Positions 17,201 to 25,686 of a DNA stretch of 64,000 nt are shown here, piece by piece. Each line of letters begins with the position of its first letter. Position 1 is the stretch's first letter. This DNA is from Anatilimnocola floriformis (GTDB taxonomy: Bacteria > Planctomycetota > Planctomycetia > Pirellulales > Pirellulaceae), in NCBI RefSeq assembly GCF_024256385.1, contig NZ_JAMLFW010000001.1, positions 2,976,001-3,040,000 of the forward strand. The letters run 5' to 3'. Position numbers and translations under genes: made by a program. Below the pieces are notes generated by a model. It did not search any database, had not been told where the DNA came from, and saw nothing but the letters and a program-made list of their open reading frames with translations.

Positions 17201-18280
17201 ATGAATTCGGTGATGAACACAACCTGGCTGACGAGTTTTCCGACGTGGGCGTGGGACCAAGTCTCGCGCTTCCGCGCGAAAGATCCGCCGGCGCAACAGC
17301 CGTTGTCGATCGAGAGCATCATTGCCTCGGCTGAACAATCGGGTGAGCCAGAGACGGATCTCGTGCTGCAGATGATTTCGCAGGGTCGCTATTCGCTGCT
17401 GCTGCGGCCACAAATTGCCACGAACTTGCGGACCGATCAATTGCACTCGGCCGAGGAAGCACTCGACGCGACCATGTCTTGCGTTCCCGCCGGTCCCGTC
17501 ATCATGCGGCCACGGCGGTTTGAGGATCTGGATGAACTCGAGCTCGCGCGGAGCGAACGAATCGTCGACGTCGACGGCTACTTTCTCGATCGCTATCCCG
17601 TGACGAACGAGCAGTACTTGAAGTTTGTGCAGGATGGCGGCTACGAACAGATGAATTTGTGGGACGCCACCATCTGGCCCGCCGTACTGGGGTTTACCGA
17701 CAGCTCTGGTTTATCTGGCCCCCGCTATTGGAAGCATGGCAGACCGACTGATCCAAAGCTGCCGCATCCGGTGGTCGGCATCTGTTGGTATGAAGCAGCC
17801 GCATACGCACGCTGGGCCGGCAAACGCCTGGCATCCGATCCCGAATGGGTGAAGGCTGGGGCTTGGCCAATCGTCGCCGACAATGCGTCTCCGCAGCAAC
17901 GGCGCTATCCCTGGGGCGATGCTCTCGATCGCAAGCTGGCTCACGTGTGGGGCAGCGGCGCTGACGATACGACTAGCACGCGCGCTCATGCGGGTGGCGC
18001 GAGTGTTGGCGGTGTGAACGATCTGTGTGGCAACGTCTGGGAATGGACGAGCACCAGCTTCGGCGTGTGGGATCTCGCCAATCTCAAGATCGAAACGGCG
18101 ACACCGATGCGGAGTATTCGCGGCGGCGCTTTCGACACCTACTTTGATTCGCAATGTCACCTTCACTTTCAGAGCGGTGAAAGCCCGCTCGCCCGCAAGC
18201 ACAACATTGGCTTTCGCTGCGCCGTCGGCTTCTGCGACGTCGCCAGCTATCAGACGCCCGAACAGGAGGCCGCCGCATGA
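17201..18280 (+). CDS. formylglycine-generating-enzyme/SUMF1-like domain protein
   Basis: The ATG at 17201 follows GGAG with a good spacer. The 359-residue product has about 85 unassigned N-terminal residues and then an FGE-sulfatase (SUMF1) domain. Landmarks are FLDRYPVTNEQYLKFV, PVVGICWYEAAAYARWAGKRL, YPWGD, NDLCGNVWEWT, SIRGGAF and GFRCAV. Known members oxidise a sulfatase cysteine to formylglycine, use ergothioneine-type substrates, or act as C-type-lectin-like binding or effector domains in conflict systems. No sulfatase is adjacent. The gene overlaps the next (GTPase) gene by 4 bp (ATGA), so the two are translationally coupled. A role in the GTPase system, not in sulfatase maturation, is my inference. 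Confidence 0.88.
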   Translation: MNSVMNTTWLTSFPTWAWDQVSRFRAKDPPAQQPLSIESIIASAEQSGEPETDLVLQMISQGRYSLLLRPQIATNLRTDQLHSAEEALDATMSCVPAGPVIMRPRRFEDLDELELARSERIVDVDGYFLDRYPVTNEQYLKFVQDGGYEQMNLWDATIWPAVLGFTDSSGLSGPRYWKHGRPTDPKLPHPVVGICWYEAAAYARWAGKRLASDPEWVKAGAWPIVADNASPQQRRYPWGDALDRKLAHVWGSGADDTTSTRAHAGGASVGGVNDLCGNVWEWTSTSFGVWDLANLKIETATPMRSIRGGAFDTYFDSQCHLHFQSGESPLARKHNIGFRCAVGFCDVASYQTPEQEAAA

Positions 18281-19182
18281 GAGCGACCGGACAACTCGAA
18301 CTCGATTCCTACCGCCTGGCCCAATACACCGTTTCGTGCCCCTGCTACATCTGCGGCGGTGGCAACAACTTCGACGCCGATCTCTGCCGCCATTGCTACG
18401 CGCCGATGGCGCTTGTGCATCAGGCCAACTCGCAGAAGATCCATCCGCGCATGGTTGCCGCCATCGGTTCGTCGGGCGCAGGCAAAACGGTGTATCTTGG
18501 CATGCTCGCCGACATGCTTTCCAAAGGCCGCGATGATCTGCAGCTGCTCGCCCGCGGTGCATTCTCGATCGGCTTGCAAGAGCGGACGATGGCTGCGCTC
18601 GCGCGCTGCGAGTTCCCCGCGAAAACTCCTACCGAACCCGATCGCTGGAATTGGGTCCATTGCCAGATCCTCCGCAAAAAGTTGAAGCCGGTCGAACTCA
18701 TCCTGCCGGATCTCGCCGGCGAAGCGCTGCTGGAAGAAATCGATCACCCGAACACTTTCCCAGTGATTCGCGCCTTCCTCGGCAAGTGCTCGGGCGTGCT
18801 CGTGCTCATCGATGCACTCCGCTGTCAGGCCGGCGAAGCCGATGAAGATTTTCGCGCGATGAAGCTGCTGAGTTATCTGTGCGAGCTACAGGCAGACAAG
18901 AAGACCGGCTGGGCGAGCAAAGCTGTGGCGCTCGTCTTCACCAAAGCCGATCAATGCGACAACTGCTTTGACGACCCCGCGCAGTTTGCGCGGCGGCACA
19001 CGCCTGGCCTCTACCTGCAATGCCGCGAACGGCTGAAGAAGCATGCTTTCTTTGCCGCCGGCGTGGCCGGGGCGTGCGGCTATCGCCTGGAAGGGCGTGG
19101 CCGCATTCATGTGCCGCTGCGCATCGAACCGCGCGGCGTCGTCGAGCCGTTTCATTGGTTGCTCGACGAAGTGGTGAAATGA
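18277..19182 (+). CDS. zinc-ribbon P-loop GTPase (DO-GTPase2-like)
   Basis: The 301-residue protein begins with a four-cysteine zinc ribbon (Cys23/Cys26 and Cys37/Cys40). A GTPase domain follows: P-loop GSSGAGKT (64-71), a DxxG-type DLAG (145-148) after a hydrophobic strand, a second strand GVLVLID (~173-179), and a TKAD specificity motif (222-225). This is the G1-G3-G4 pattern of small regulatory GTPases. The arrangement, and the GAP1-like gene next door, recall the Pfam family I know as DO-GTPase2, found in predicted bacterial NTP-dependent conflict or signalling systems. No membrane segment is visible. It is coupled to the upstream FGE-like gene by ATGA and lies 50 bp before the GAP1-like gene. 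Confidence 0.87.
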   Translation: MRATGQLELDSYRLAQYTVSCPCYICGGGNNFDADLCRHCYAPMALVHQANSQKIHPRMVAAIGSSGAGKTVYLGMLADMLSKGRDDLQLLARGAFSIGLQERTMAALARCEFPAKTPTEPDRWNWVHCQILRKKLKPVELILPDLAGEALLEEIDHPNTFPVIRAFLGKCSGVLVLIDALRCQAGEADEDFRAMKLLSYLCELQADKKTGWASKAVALVFTKADQCDNCFDDPAQFARRHTPGLYLQCRERLKKHAFFAAGVAGACGYRLEGRGRIHVPLRIEPRGVVEPFHWLLDEVVK

Positions 19183-19188
19183 AAGTCG

Positions 19189-19207
19189 GCTTTCACCCCG
19201 TGAAAGC
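19189..19207. repeat. hairpin of CTTTCAC-NNN-GTGAAAG family, copy 1
   Basis: GCTTTCAC (19189-19196), CCC, GTGAAAGC (19200-19207) form a perfect 8-bp stem between the GTPase and GAP1-like genes. A close relative is at 25687-25705. Within the operon it may affect downstream expression. Confidence 0.6.
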
Positions 19208-19232
19208 GCGCGTCTTCTGACGGAATGAACTC

Positions 19233-20006
19233 ATGCCAAACCGAGTCGAACAAGCAATCTTCACCAGCATCCGCGGCAAGCGGATGGCCGGCTATCAACT
19301 GACCTCGCGCAGCGGCGGCATTGATGACGATGTTGCCCAACAGCTCAGCAACTGGGGCCCGGCCCACGACAGCCTGGAATCTCGTCTCGGCCGAAACAGT
19401 GTGAACGTCTTTCCCATCGACGAGCAGCAGCTCTGCATCAGCTATACGCAACTCGCCGGTGCGGAATACAGCGGCCGCGCGGGAGGGCGAGTTTACACGC
19501 ACTGCTTCGTCATCGATCGCGATGCCCTGGCGCCGTTTCAGTTCAATCCGTTTCCAGTGCTCCGCGCCTTTCGCAGCGCCGGCCGAACGCAGCCGCGGCG
19601 CGATCCACCGCCGACGCTCGACTCGTTTGAACTCGTCGGCCGCTCGTCGAACGGTGCCTCAAACACGCGCGTTGCTGTCCACACGCTGCTGGCCGAAGAC
19701 ATCTGCGAGAAACTGATGTGGGCTCTCGCGGCTGGTCAGCCGGTTTATTTGGCCGGCGACGCCGCACTCGATACGGCCGTGGAAGCAGTATTGCAATTGC
19801 TCGACGACGATCGGGCCGAAGTTTCGTTCACGACCGGACTACGGATTTCGCCGCGGCGATCGTTTCAATTGCAAGCCGTTCCCAACGACGCGGTGCTTTT
19901 GCGACAACTCCAGCGCAACGAGCATGCGGTGGTCGTGCAGCTTCCCGTTCAGACCAGCTCGCCGACGCGCGATACCAACACGATCAGCGGAACCAGACTC
20001 TTTTAG
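19233..20006 (+). CDS. GAP1-like (GTPase-associated protein 1, N2-type) protein, short form
   Basis: The 257-residue product begins VEQAIFTSIRGKRMAGYQLTSRSGGIDD, then WGPAHDSL and a YTHCFVID strand. This matches what I remember of the GAP1-N2 domain. A segment DRAEVSFTTGLRISPRRSF then recalls the middle GAP1 domain. Such proteins are encoded next to DO-type GTPases and are predicted GTPase partners. Here the protein is short and lacks the long C-terminal part of typical GAP1 proteins. It converges on the next gene with a 4-bp overlap of stops. The biochemical role (regulator, adaptor or effector) is unknown. Confidence 0.78.
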   Translation: MPNRVEQAIFTSIRGKRMAGYQLTSRSGGIDDDVAQQLSNWGPAHDSLESRLGRNSVNVFPIDEQQLCISYTQLAGAEYSGRAGGRVYTHCFVIDRDALAPFQFNPFPVLRAFRSAGRTQPRRDPPPTLDSFELVGRSSNGASNTRVAVHTLLAEDICEKLMWALAAGQPVYLAGDAALDTAVEAVLQLLDDDRAEVSFTTGLRISPRRSFQLQAVPNDAVLLRQLQRNEHAVVVQLPVQTSSPTRDTNTISGTRLF

Positions 20007-20851
20007 TGCGTCTTCGCCGTCTCGCGGCTTGTTGCGTGCTCCGCATCCGTCGGAACAGTCTTGCGTACGACCAGTTTCTCCGCGAACAAGACTTTCTCAC
20101 CCTCGAGGCCCGTGTAAAGTAGCCCCTCGGCATGCGCCACGTCACCGGGAGCGACCAGATCGAGAGTCTTACCTTGTACGGAAACGCGCGCCTGCTCGGG
20201 GAGCAAGAATGTCAACTGGCGCATCTTGCCGGTTCCGACGTTGACGACAAATTGCAGGTGCTGATGCCGGATGACTTTGCCGAGAATCGTTTGATCGCGC
20301 TCAGGTTCGACGGCGATCGGCTCGAGGTCGGGAGTCAGAGAAATGATTTCGAGCGATTCGATGGGCTTGGCCCCCTTCGCTGATTCGTCGACCGCGCCTT
20401 GAAAGCGTGCGATCATCCCAGGGACGACTTGCTGCACGAGCATTTCGCCTAAGACCTCAACTTGGGAGACTCCCTTGGGATGAATCACCAGATTGAGCTT
20501 GGCTCCCTGAGTGCTCACCGCGCCGAGCGATCCAGGCGCGACTTGCACTATCTGCGAATCAAGCGTCACGCGCGGCAGAGCATTGGTATCGACTTGGTTG
20601 GCGGCCAACTTGCCGGTCACTCGTTTGCCAGTGCCCACGCAACTGCCAGCTTGAAAGAAGCCTTGATACTTCTGCTCCATCTTGGCCGAGCGAAAATAGG
20701 GCGGCCAATTGATCTTGCCATCTTTGCCGATGGGTGGATCTTCCTGCACGGGTGCATAAGGATTGTATGGGGCCGTTTGTGCCTGCAAGACTTGAGTGAA
20801 TGCGTGCAGACAGAACACGATTAGCAAAGTGCGCAACATGGCGTGGCTCAC
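20003..20851 (-). CDS. secreted protein of unknown function
   Basis: The 282-residue product starts with MSHAMLRTLLIVFCLHAFTQVLQAQ, a signal peptide with probable cleavage after AQ or QA. An internal Met at residue 5 is an alternative start. The mature part is beta-rich, without cysteine clusters or known catalytic motifs. Its N-terminus contains a PPIGKDGKINWPPYF segment and then repeated hydrophobic/polar strands. I do not recognise the family. It converges on the GAP1-like gene with a 4-bp overlap, so it is unlikely to belong to that unit. Confidence 0.75.
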   Translation of the reverse strand: MSHAMLRTLLIVFCLHAFTQVLQAQTAPYNPYAPVQEDPPIGKDGKINWPPYFRSAKMEQKYQGFFQAGSCVGTGKRVTGKLAANQVDTNALPRVTLDSQIVQVAPGSLGAVSTQGAKLNLVIHPKGVSQVEVLGEMLVQQVVPGMIARFQGAVDESAKGAKPIESLEIISLTPDLEPIAVEPERDQTILGKVIRHQHLQFVVNVGTGKMRQLTFLLPEQARVSVQGKTLDLVAPGDVAHAEGLLYTGLEGEKVLFAEKLVVRKTVPTDAEHATSRETAKTH

Positions 20852-21045
20852 GAGGCAGGTCGTTGGCGCTGCGATGGTTTTGGTGGGAATGAACCGAGCG
20901 TCAGTGGGAGACGCGTCACCATCAATCAGCGAATCTGGAATACGCTGAAATAAAATATGCTTAGCTGTTCGCGAATTTTCCAGTGGGAAAATAGCGCAGA
21001 GTGCGTATCTAAATAAGATGTAATTTGCTGCTAGATAACGGAAAC

Positions 21046-22392
21046 TTAAGCCATCCGCCGCAGCGTCTCATCAAGGGCTTCATCGAGCGTGGTTAGATTC
21101 TTCAGGTCCTCGATCAAGCGAGGATGCACAAAGATCCGCACCCGCTTCACATAGTCGTCGAACTGACTCTGAGCGAGCGTCTTCACGACTGGCGAAACTT
21201 CACCGAGCGTGCGATAGGTCTTCTCTTTCGCAAAATGGATTTCTACGTTGAATTCGACTTCGCGTTTGACCGGCGGCGCGTCAAAGAGAATCTCGTGCGG
21301 CGCGATTCGCCGGGAAATGTGCGTACTCAAAATCTCGGCCAACTGGTCGCTGCACGCCGCCAGCCAAATGTATGGCCGTCGCGCAAACTGCTCATAGTAT
21401 GGCCGCTTTTGAAAGAAGCTGAACTCCGCAATCCGCTTATAAAGTCGCCGTGTCTGGCCGAACAAACCGCCGAACAAATCGGCTGCTGGATGCCGTTCCG
21501 ATGCCGTCAGCACATGCTGAATCCAAGCCTGTTCCGACAGGCGAAATAGCGAGTCGAGATCGAGCTCACCATGCAGCAGATAAAAACCACGCTGTAACAT
21601 CGCCGTCGCCGCGCGCACCGCGTGATGCCAATAGACCTCGCTGAACATCACGTACCGCGCGAAGACCATCATCTCGGCGGCGGTCTTCCCTTTGTCGGTG
21701 AGCGCGAGACCGTCGCCAGCCTGATTCAGACACAAGCTGCCGATCAATCGCTGCGAATCGAAGTTGCGGCCGTAAGGAACGCCGGCGTGCAAACTATCGC
21801 GCGGCAGGTAATCCATCTTGTCGATGTCGATCGGTCCCGACATCAGGCTCTTCAAAATCCGTTGTCGCGTATCGCGAGGTTTTTCCGAAAGGATCGCCGT
21901 TACATCACGCGGCTGAATGTGCCAGTCGTCGCGCAAGCAATCGGCGATTTCCCCTTCCAACAAAAAGCTATTCGCAAACATCTCGTGCGACGGCACGCTC
22001 GGCAGCCGCATGTCTTCGATCGGATGACAGAAGGGCCAATGCCCGAGATCATGCAACAGCGCGGCAACGATCAGCAGCTCACCATCCTCGGCTTTGATCG
22101 CGCCGCGAAACCGATCGTCGCCGGAGAGCTGCCGCAGATACAGCAGAGAATTGCGATACACCCCCAGCGAATGCTCGAACCGCGTGTGATGGGCGGCCGG
22201 ATAAACGAGCGACACCAAACCCAACTGACTGATCTTCGTCAGACGATGAAATTCCGCCGTATCGATCAGCTGCCGCACGCGCGGCGTGATCGGCACATCC
22301 ATCTCATGCGGAATGCGAATGAGGCCGGCGCCTTTTACGCCGCTGCGGGAATCGAGGCCGCGAATCTCTGGGATGTCTTCGAGGCTCTGCAT
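21046..22392 (-). CDS. HD-domain dNTP triphosphohydrolase-like protein
   Basis: The 448-residue protein has the SAMHD1/dGTPase-type HD core: HTRFEHSLGVY (His74) and LLHDLGHWPF (His114-Asp115). A distal Asp of the metal set is likely in GPIDIDKMDYLPRD. Proteins of this type hydrolyse dNTPs to nucleoside and triphosphate, and some act in anti-phage defence. The N-terminal IRGLDSRSGVKGAGLIRIP segment and the long helical C-terminus fit the COG1078 branch. No adjacent nuclease or defence gene points to immunity. The upstream intergenic region (to 22518) is shared with a divergent membrane protein gene. Confidence 0.88.
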   Translation of the reverse strand: MQSLEDIPEIRGLDSRSGVKGAGLIRIPHEMDVPITPRVRQLIDTAEFHRLTKISQLGLVSLVYPAAHHTRFEHSLGVYRNSLLYLRQLSGDDRFRGAIKAEDGELLIVAALLHDLGHWPFCHPIEDMRLPSVPSHEMFANSFLLEGEIADCLRDDWHIQPRDVTAILSEKPRDTRQRILKSLMSGPIDIDKMDYLPRDSLHAGVPYGRNFDSQRLIGSLCLNQAGDGLALTDKGKTAAEMMVFARYVMFSEVYWHHAVRAATAMLQRGFYLLHGELDLDSLFRLSEQAWIQHVLTASERHPAADLFGGLFGQTRRLYKRIAEFSFFQKRPYYEQFARRPYIWLAACSDQLAEILSTHISRRIAPHEILFDAPPVKREVEFNVEIHFAKEKTYRTLGEVSPVVKTLAQSQFDDYVKRVRIFVHPRLIEDLKNLTTLDEALDETLRRMA

Positions 22393-22517
22393 GTCGTCGA
22401 TCCGGTGAGGCGTGGAAAGTTGATTGGCGGAATAAAAATAGATCGGCTACGATTTGCGATCCAGCATAGCACGGCATCCCCTCCCTATAGAACGACGAGT
22501 TATCGTAAGAGCCCCTC

Positions 22518-23174
22518 ATGAGATTGGACGATGTGCGTTTCCGACAGACTTGGCTAGACTTCCTTCGCCACCCAGCCTCGCAAGAAGTACGCAATGAACT
22601 CGGCTTGTCGTTTGGAATGCGCTGCCTGACGTGGATTGTATTGATGATTGCCGCGCCGTTCCTGATCATCACAATTCGCGGAGCTCGCGAGGGTTTCCGA
22701 GCGTTATGGTCGGTCATTTCATTCGAGCCATTTCGAGACAACAGCGACAGCATCGAGCACAATCCTGACGCGTTTCAGCCTGTCATCGCGCACGGAATTA
22801 TTATCGGGCCCGATCGAAAGCATGGTTTGGCGCTCAGCACTATGAAACCGTCGAGCGAGTATTCGCTAGATCGAGTTGCGCTGATTGCCACACAATTGGG
22901 AAAGCTCTATTCACAGGGGAGCAATGACCCGCGTGATGCGGAGATCTACGCACTTCTCCGTGACGATAACTACCGGCCTTACCGTCGTCGCAAGATTCCC
23001 GCTTCTCATGATGCAGGCATGGAGTTGCTGCTGCTCGATGTTGAAATCGATCTCGCACAATGTCGCCAATCGTTGCTCGGCACGATGCTGTTTGCGATGG
23101 CGTTAAAGAAAGGTGACGGCGGAGCGACAATGCAGCTGCCGTGGGCAGTTGCTGAGTCGGCCGTCACGTTGTGA
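22518..23174 (+). CDS. membrane-anchored protein of unknown function
   Basis: This 218-residue protein has one clear hydrophobic helix at about residues 34-52 (CLTWIVLMIAAPFLIITI). A soluble domain follows, containing HGIIIGPDRKHGLALST and HDAGMELLLLDVEIDLAQCR. The C-terminal region looks like an alpha/beta domain, but I cannot assign a family. It is divergent from the HD-domain gene (126 bp apart) and converges on yacG. Confidence 0.75.
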   Translation: MRLDDVRFRQTWLDFLRHPASQEVRNELGLSFGMRCLTWIVLMIAAPFLIITIRGAREGFRALWSVISFEPFRDNSDSIEHNPDAFQPVIAHGIIIGPDRKHGLALSTMKPSSEYSLDRVALIATQLGKLYSQGSNDPRDAEIYALLRDDNYRPYRRRKIPASHDAGMELLLLDVEIDLAQCRQSLLGTMLFAMALKKGDGGATMQLPWAVAESAVTL

Positions 23175-23188
23175 GCGAAGTAAGTGGC

Positions 23189-23386
23189 TTAATCCTCGCC
23201 GTCGCTTGAATGCCGCGATGGTCCTTCGTCCTCATCCTCTTCCGAGCGTTCCGCTGGCACGCTGTAGCGTTCGCCGAGCCAGCGACCGAGGTCCACTTGT
23301 TTACAACGCTTCGAACAGAACGGCATCGCGTCGGATGTCGCTGGATCAAAGTACCGCTCACAAATGGAACAACGCAGTGTGCTCAT
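23189..23386 (-). CDS. yacG: YacG-type DNA gyrase inhibitor, zinc-binding
   Basis: A 65-residue protein with the Cys4 zinc site of YacG (Cys6, Cys9, Cys24, Cys28), followed by KQVDLGRWLGERYSVP, close to the family consensus, and an acidic tail. E. coli YacG binds GyrB and inhibits gyrase. It is the last gene of the dnaJ-grpE-FmdB-yacG run, 11 bp after the zinc-ribbon gene. Confidence 0.9.
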   Translation of the reverse strand: MSTLRCSICERYFDPATSDAMPFCSKRCKQVDLGRWLGERYSVPAERSEEDEDEGPSRHSSDGED

Positions 23387-23397
23387 GCCGCCGGCAA

Positions 23398-23742
23398 CTA
23401 GTCTTTCTTCTTGGCTGGCTTGCTGGAACTCGATTCTGACTTGGCGGGAGCAGCGGGCTTCGATTCGCTCTTCGTTTCACTCTTGCTGGCCGAGCTATCG
23501 CTGGAAGAACTCGCCGACTCGCTCGACTTATCGGCCGACGCAGCCTTGTTGTAAGAGTCGCCGCGATAATCGGTAGTGTAAAAGCCCGAGCCTTTGAAGA
23601 TGACCGCAGCGCCGGCGCCGAAGAGCCGGCGGAACTTCTTCTTTTTGCACTTCGGGCATTTTTCCAGAACCGGCTCGCTGATGTTCTGGAAAATTTCCTG
23701 CTTATGGCCGCAGGCGTCGCATTCGTAATCGTAAGTGGGCAT
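23398..23742 (-). CDS. FmdB-family zinc-ribbon protein
   Basis: The N-terminal 60 residues are a FmdB/CxxC_CxxC_SSSS regulatory domain: MPTYDYECDACGH (Cys8, Cys11), CPKC (Cys29, Cys32), and a GSGFYTTDYR segment. The last ~45 residues are a low-complexity Ser/Lys/Ala tail. The family is widespread and often near chaperone or translation genes. A precise function is not established. It sits between grpE and yacG on the same strand. Confidence 0.92.
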   Translation of the reverse strand: MPTYDYECDACGHKQEIFQNISEPVLEKCPKCKKKKFRRLFGAGAAVIFKGSGFYTTDYRGDSYNKAASADKSSESASSSSDSSASKSETKSESKPAAPAKSESSSSKPAKKKD

Positions 23743-23814
23743 GGCTTGTAGGATAGGCTTCTAGCCTGTCCTTCTCTTTTCAAATTTCAATTCGCACAGG
23801 CTGTGCAGCCAATG

Positions 23815-24357
23815 CTACGGGGAACCTGTCGAGACAAAAACTTGCGAAGGCCGCACGACGCGGTCATACAACTTGTAACCCACCTGCGCCTCGCGGCTGA
23901 CAACGCCGGCCGCATGCTCGGTGCTGGCCTCTTGAGCGATGGCCTGGTGGAAATTGGGATCGAACTGGCTACCGACACCCGGAATGCGAACGCAGTTGTG
24001 CTGCGCGAGAACCGTTTGCAGTTGAGCAGAAACCAGCTTCACGCCGTCGCGAAGCGAGTTGACATCGCCAGCGGCCGAAGCTTCGATGGCGCGTTCCAGG
24101 TTATCGACAACCGCGAGCAAGTCGCGCGCGAACGGCTGGATCGCGTAGCGGCGTTCTTCTTCCATTTCGCGCTGCTTGCGCTTACGGAAATTTTCGAACT
24201 CCGCCGTTTGCCGCAGCGATTCGTCCTGGGCCTTCTTCAACTCGGCTTCGAGTTGATCGATCTTCGCCTCCGGCGCAGACGTGAAGAGAGGATTCGTGGC
24301 GTTTTCTGCCGCGGATTGTTCAGCCGGATTTTTTTCAGCTTCTGCCGTCATGGTCAT
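23815..24357 (-). CDS. grpE: GrpE nucleotide exchange factor
   Basis: This 180-residue protein has an acidic N-terminus, a long coiled-coil helix (residues ~28-75, ending TAEFENFRKRKQREMEEE), and the C-terminal beta domain ending VSREAQVGYKLYDRVVRPSQVFV, all typical of GrpE. It releases ADP from DnaK. It overlaps the end of dnaJ by 4 bp (ATGA), which couples their translation. dnaK is not in the window. Confidence 0.96.
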   Translation of the reverse strand: MTMTAEAEKNPAEQSAAENATNPLFTSAPEAKIDQLEAELKKAQDESLRQTAEFENFRKRKQREMEEERRYAIQPFARDLLAVVDNLERAIEASAAGDVNSLRDGVKLVSAQLQTVLAQHNCVRIPGVGSQFDPNFHQAIAQEASTEHAAGVVSREAQVGYKLYDRVVRPSQVFVSTGSP

Positions 24358-25529
24358 TCCTCAGTCTTTTTGCCCGAAGCTTTGCCGGGAGTACCCGGGG
24401 CATCCGAGGGACTGAAATACTCCTTGATCGTTTCGAAAAATGTCTTGCGATGAGGCGTTACGTTAGCGTGTTCGAGTTCAGCGAGTTCGCTCAGCAGTTC
24501 GCGCTGCTTGGGCGTGAGTTTCTTCGGCACTTCGATAAAAGTCTGCACGTGCAAGTCGCCCTTGCCGCCGCGACCGTGTGGATCGGCCAGGCCTTTGCCG
24601 CGGAGGCGGAAGACTTCGCCCGATTCCGTGCCGTGCGGAATCTTTAGTTCATGCGGACCATCGAGCGTGGGCACTTCAAGCGTGCAACCCAGTGCTGCCT
24701 GGCTGTAAGTGATCGGCATGCGGAGGATCAAATGTTGGCCGTCGCGCTGGAACAGGCGATGGTTGCGGACGCTGACGAAGCAATACAAATCGCCGGGCGG
24801 GCCGCCATCGGGACTCGGTTCTCCTTCGCCGGCGATGCGCACTCGCATGCCATCGTCGATGCCAGCAGGAATCGCGACCGGCTTCGAGACTTTCTCTTGC
24901 ACAACACCATTGCCGCGGCAGTCGGAGCAGGGATCGGTGATCGTGGCGCCAGCGCCGCGACATTGTGGACACGTCGTCTGCACGCGGACAAAACCGGCCG
25001 ATTGCACGACCTGGCCATGTCCCGCGCAGTAGCGGCACATCGTCTTCGAGGAGCCCGGCTTCGCGCCGCTTCCGGCGCACGTCGCGCACTTTTTATTGCG
25101 AGGGAACTCGACCGTCTTGGTGACGCCTCGGGCTGCTTCTTCGAGTTCGAGCTTCAAGTCGGCGCGAACGTCCTGTCCCTTGCGAACGCGTCGGCCGCCA
25201 CCACGACGGCCACCGCCGCCGCCGAAGAGATCGCCGAACATGCTGCCGAATGCTTCCATGATGTCGTCAGCATCTTGGAACTGCGAGCCGTAGCTCTCGC
25301 CGGCATTGTGGCCGAAGCGATCGTAGCGGGCCCGCTTCTCGGCATCGGCGAGCACTTCGTACGCTTCAGCCGCTTCCTTGAATTTCTCCATCGCCGATTC
25401 ATCATCGGGATTGGTGTCGGGGTGATACTTGAGCGCGAGTTTGCGATAAGCGGTCGCGACTTCCTTCTCGCTCGCTTCGCGTTTGATGCTCAAGACTTCG
25501 TAATAACAGCGTTTGGCCATCGTCGCCAT
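24354..25529 (-). CDS. dnaJ: DnaJ co-chaperone
   Basis: The 391-residue protein has a J domain with HPD (KYHPDTNPDDE), a Gly-rich linker (FGGGGGRRGGGRR) and four CxxCxGxG-type zinc repeats (CATCAGSG, CRYCAGHG, CPQCRGAG, CSDCRGNG). The C-terminal substrate-binding domains follow. It stimulates DnaK ATPase activity. Starts at residue 1 (25529) or residue 4 (25520) are both possible, and no clear ribosome-binding site separates them. An inverted repeat upstream (25566-25593) may be an operator. Confidence 0.95.
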   Translation of the reverse strand: MATMAKRCYYEVLSIKREASEKEVATAYRKLALKYHPDTNPDDESAMEKFKEAAEAYEVLADAEKRARYDRFGHNAGESYGSQFQDADDIMEAFGSMFGDLFGGGGGRRGGGRRVRKGQDVRADLKLELEEAARGVTKTVEFPRNKKCATCAGSGAKPGSSKTMCRYCAGHGQVVQSAGFVRVQTTCPQCRGAGATITDPCSDCRGNGVVQEKVSKPVAIPAGIDDGMRVRIAGEGEPSPDGGPPGDLYCFVSVRNHRLFQRDGQHLILRMPITYSQAALGCTLEVPTLDGPHELKIPHGTESGEVFRLRGKGLADPHGRGGKGDLHVQTFIEVPKKLTPKQRELLSELAELEHANVTPHRKTFFETIKEYFSPSDAPGTPGKASGKKTEE

Positions 25530-25565
25530 GGCTTGTTACCAAACCAGTTCAGTTTGCCGGTGAAA

Positions 25566-25593
25566 TGAGACGCACTAGCAATTGTACGTCTCA
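25566..25593. promoter_or_regulatory. inverted repeat upstream of dnaJ
   Basis: TGAGACG (25566-25572) and CGTCTCA (25587-25593) form a perfect 7-bp inverted repeat with a 14-bp spacer, 37 bp before dnaJ. The position suits an operator of a heat-shock regulator. It does not match CIRCE (TTAGCACTC-N9-GAGTGCTAA). Confidence 0.45.
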
Positions 25594-25620
25594 GTCGTCC
25601 GCGGACATTTCTTATCGTTC

Positions 25621-25654
25621 CAAAAAACGGGCCACCTCTTATCGAAGTGGCCCG
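25621..25654 (-). terminator. intrinsic terminator of groEL cluster
   Basis: Read on the minus strand, CGGGCCAC and GTGGCCCG pair around a short loop, and the stem is followed directly by TTTTTTG (25621-25627). It lies about 70 bp past the groEL1 stop and is a convincing rho-independent terminator. It separates the groEL and dnaJ transcripts. Confidence 0.85.
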
Positions 25655-25686
25655 CCGTAATTTTAACCCAACGTTTTAAGACGCGT

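Noticed and set aside
21046-23174. HD-domain dNTPase as an anti-phage defence system
   Set aside because: Neighbours are an unknown membrane protein and a secreted protein. No nuclease, toxin or other defence gene is linked, so a housekeeping role is as likely.
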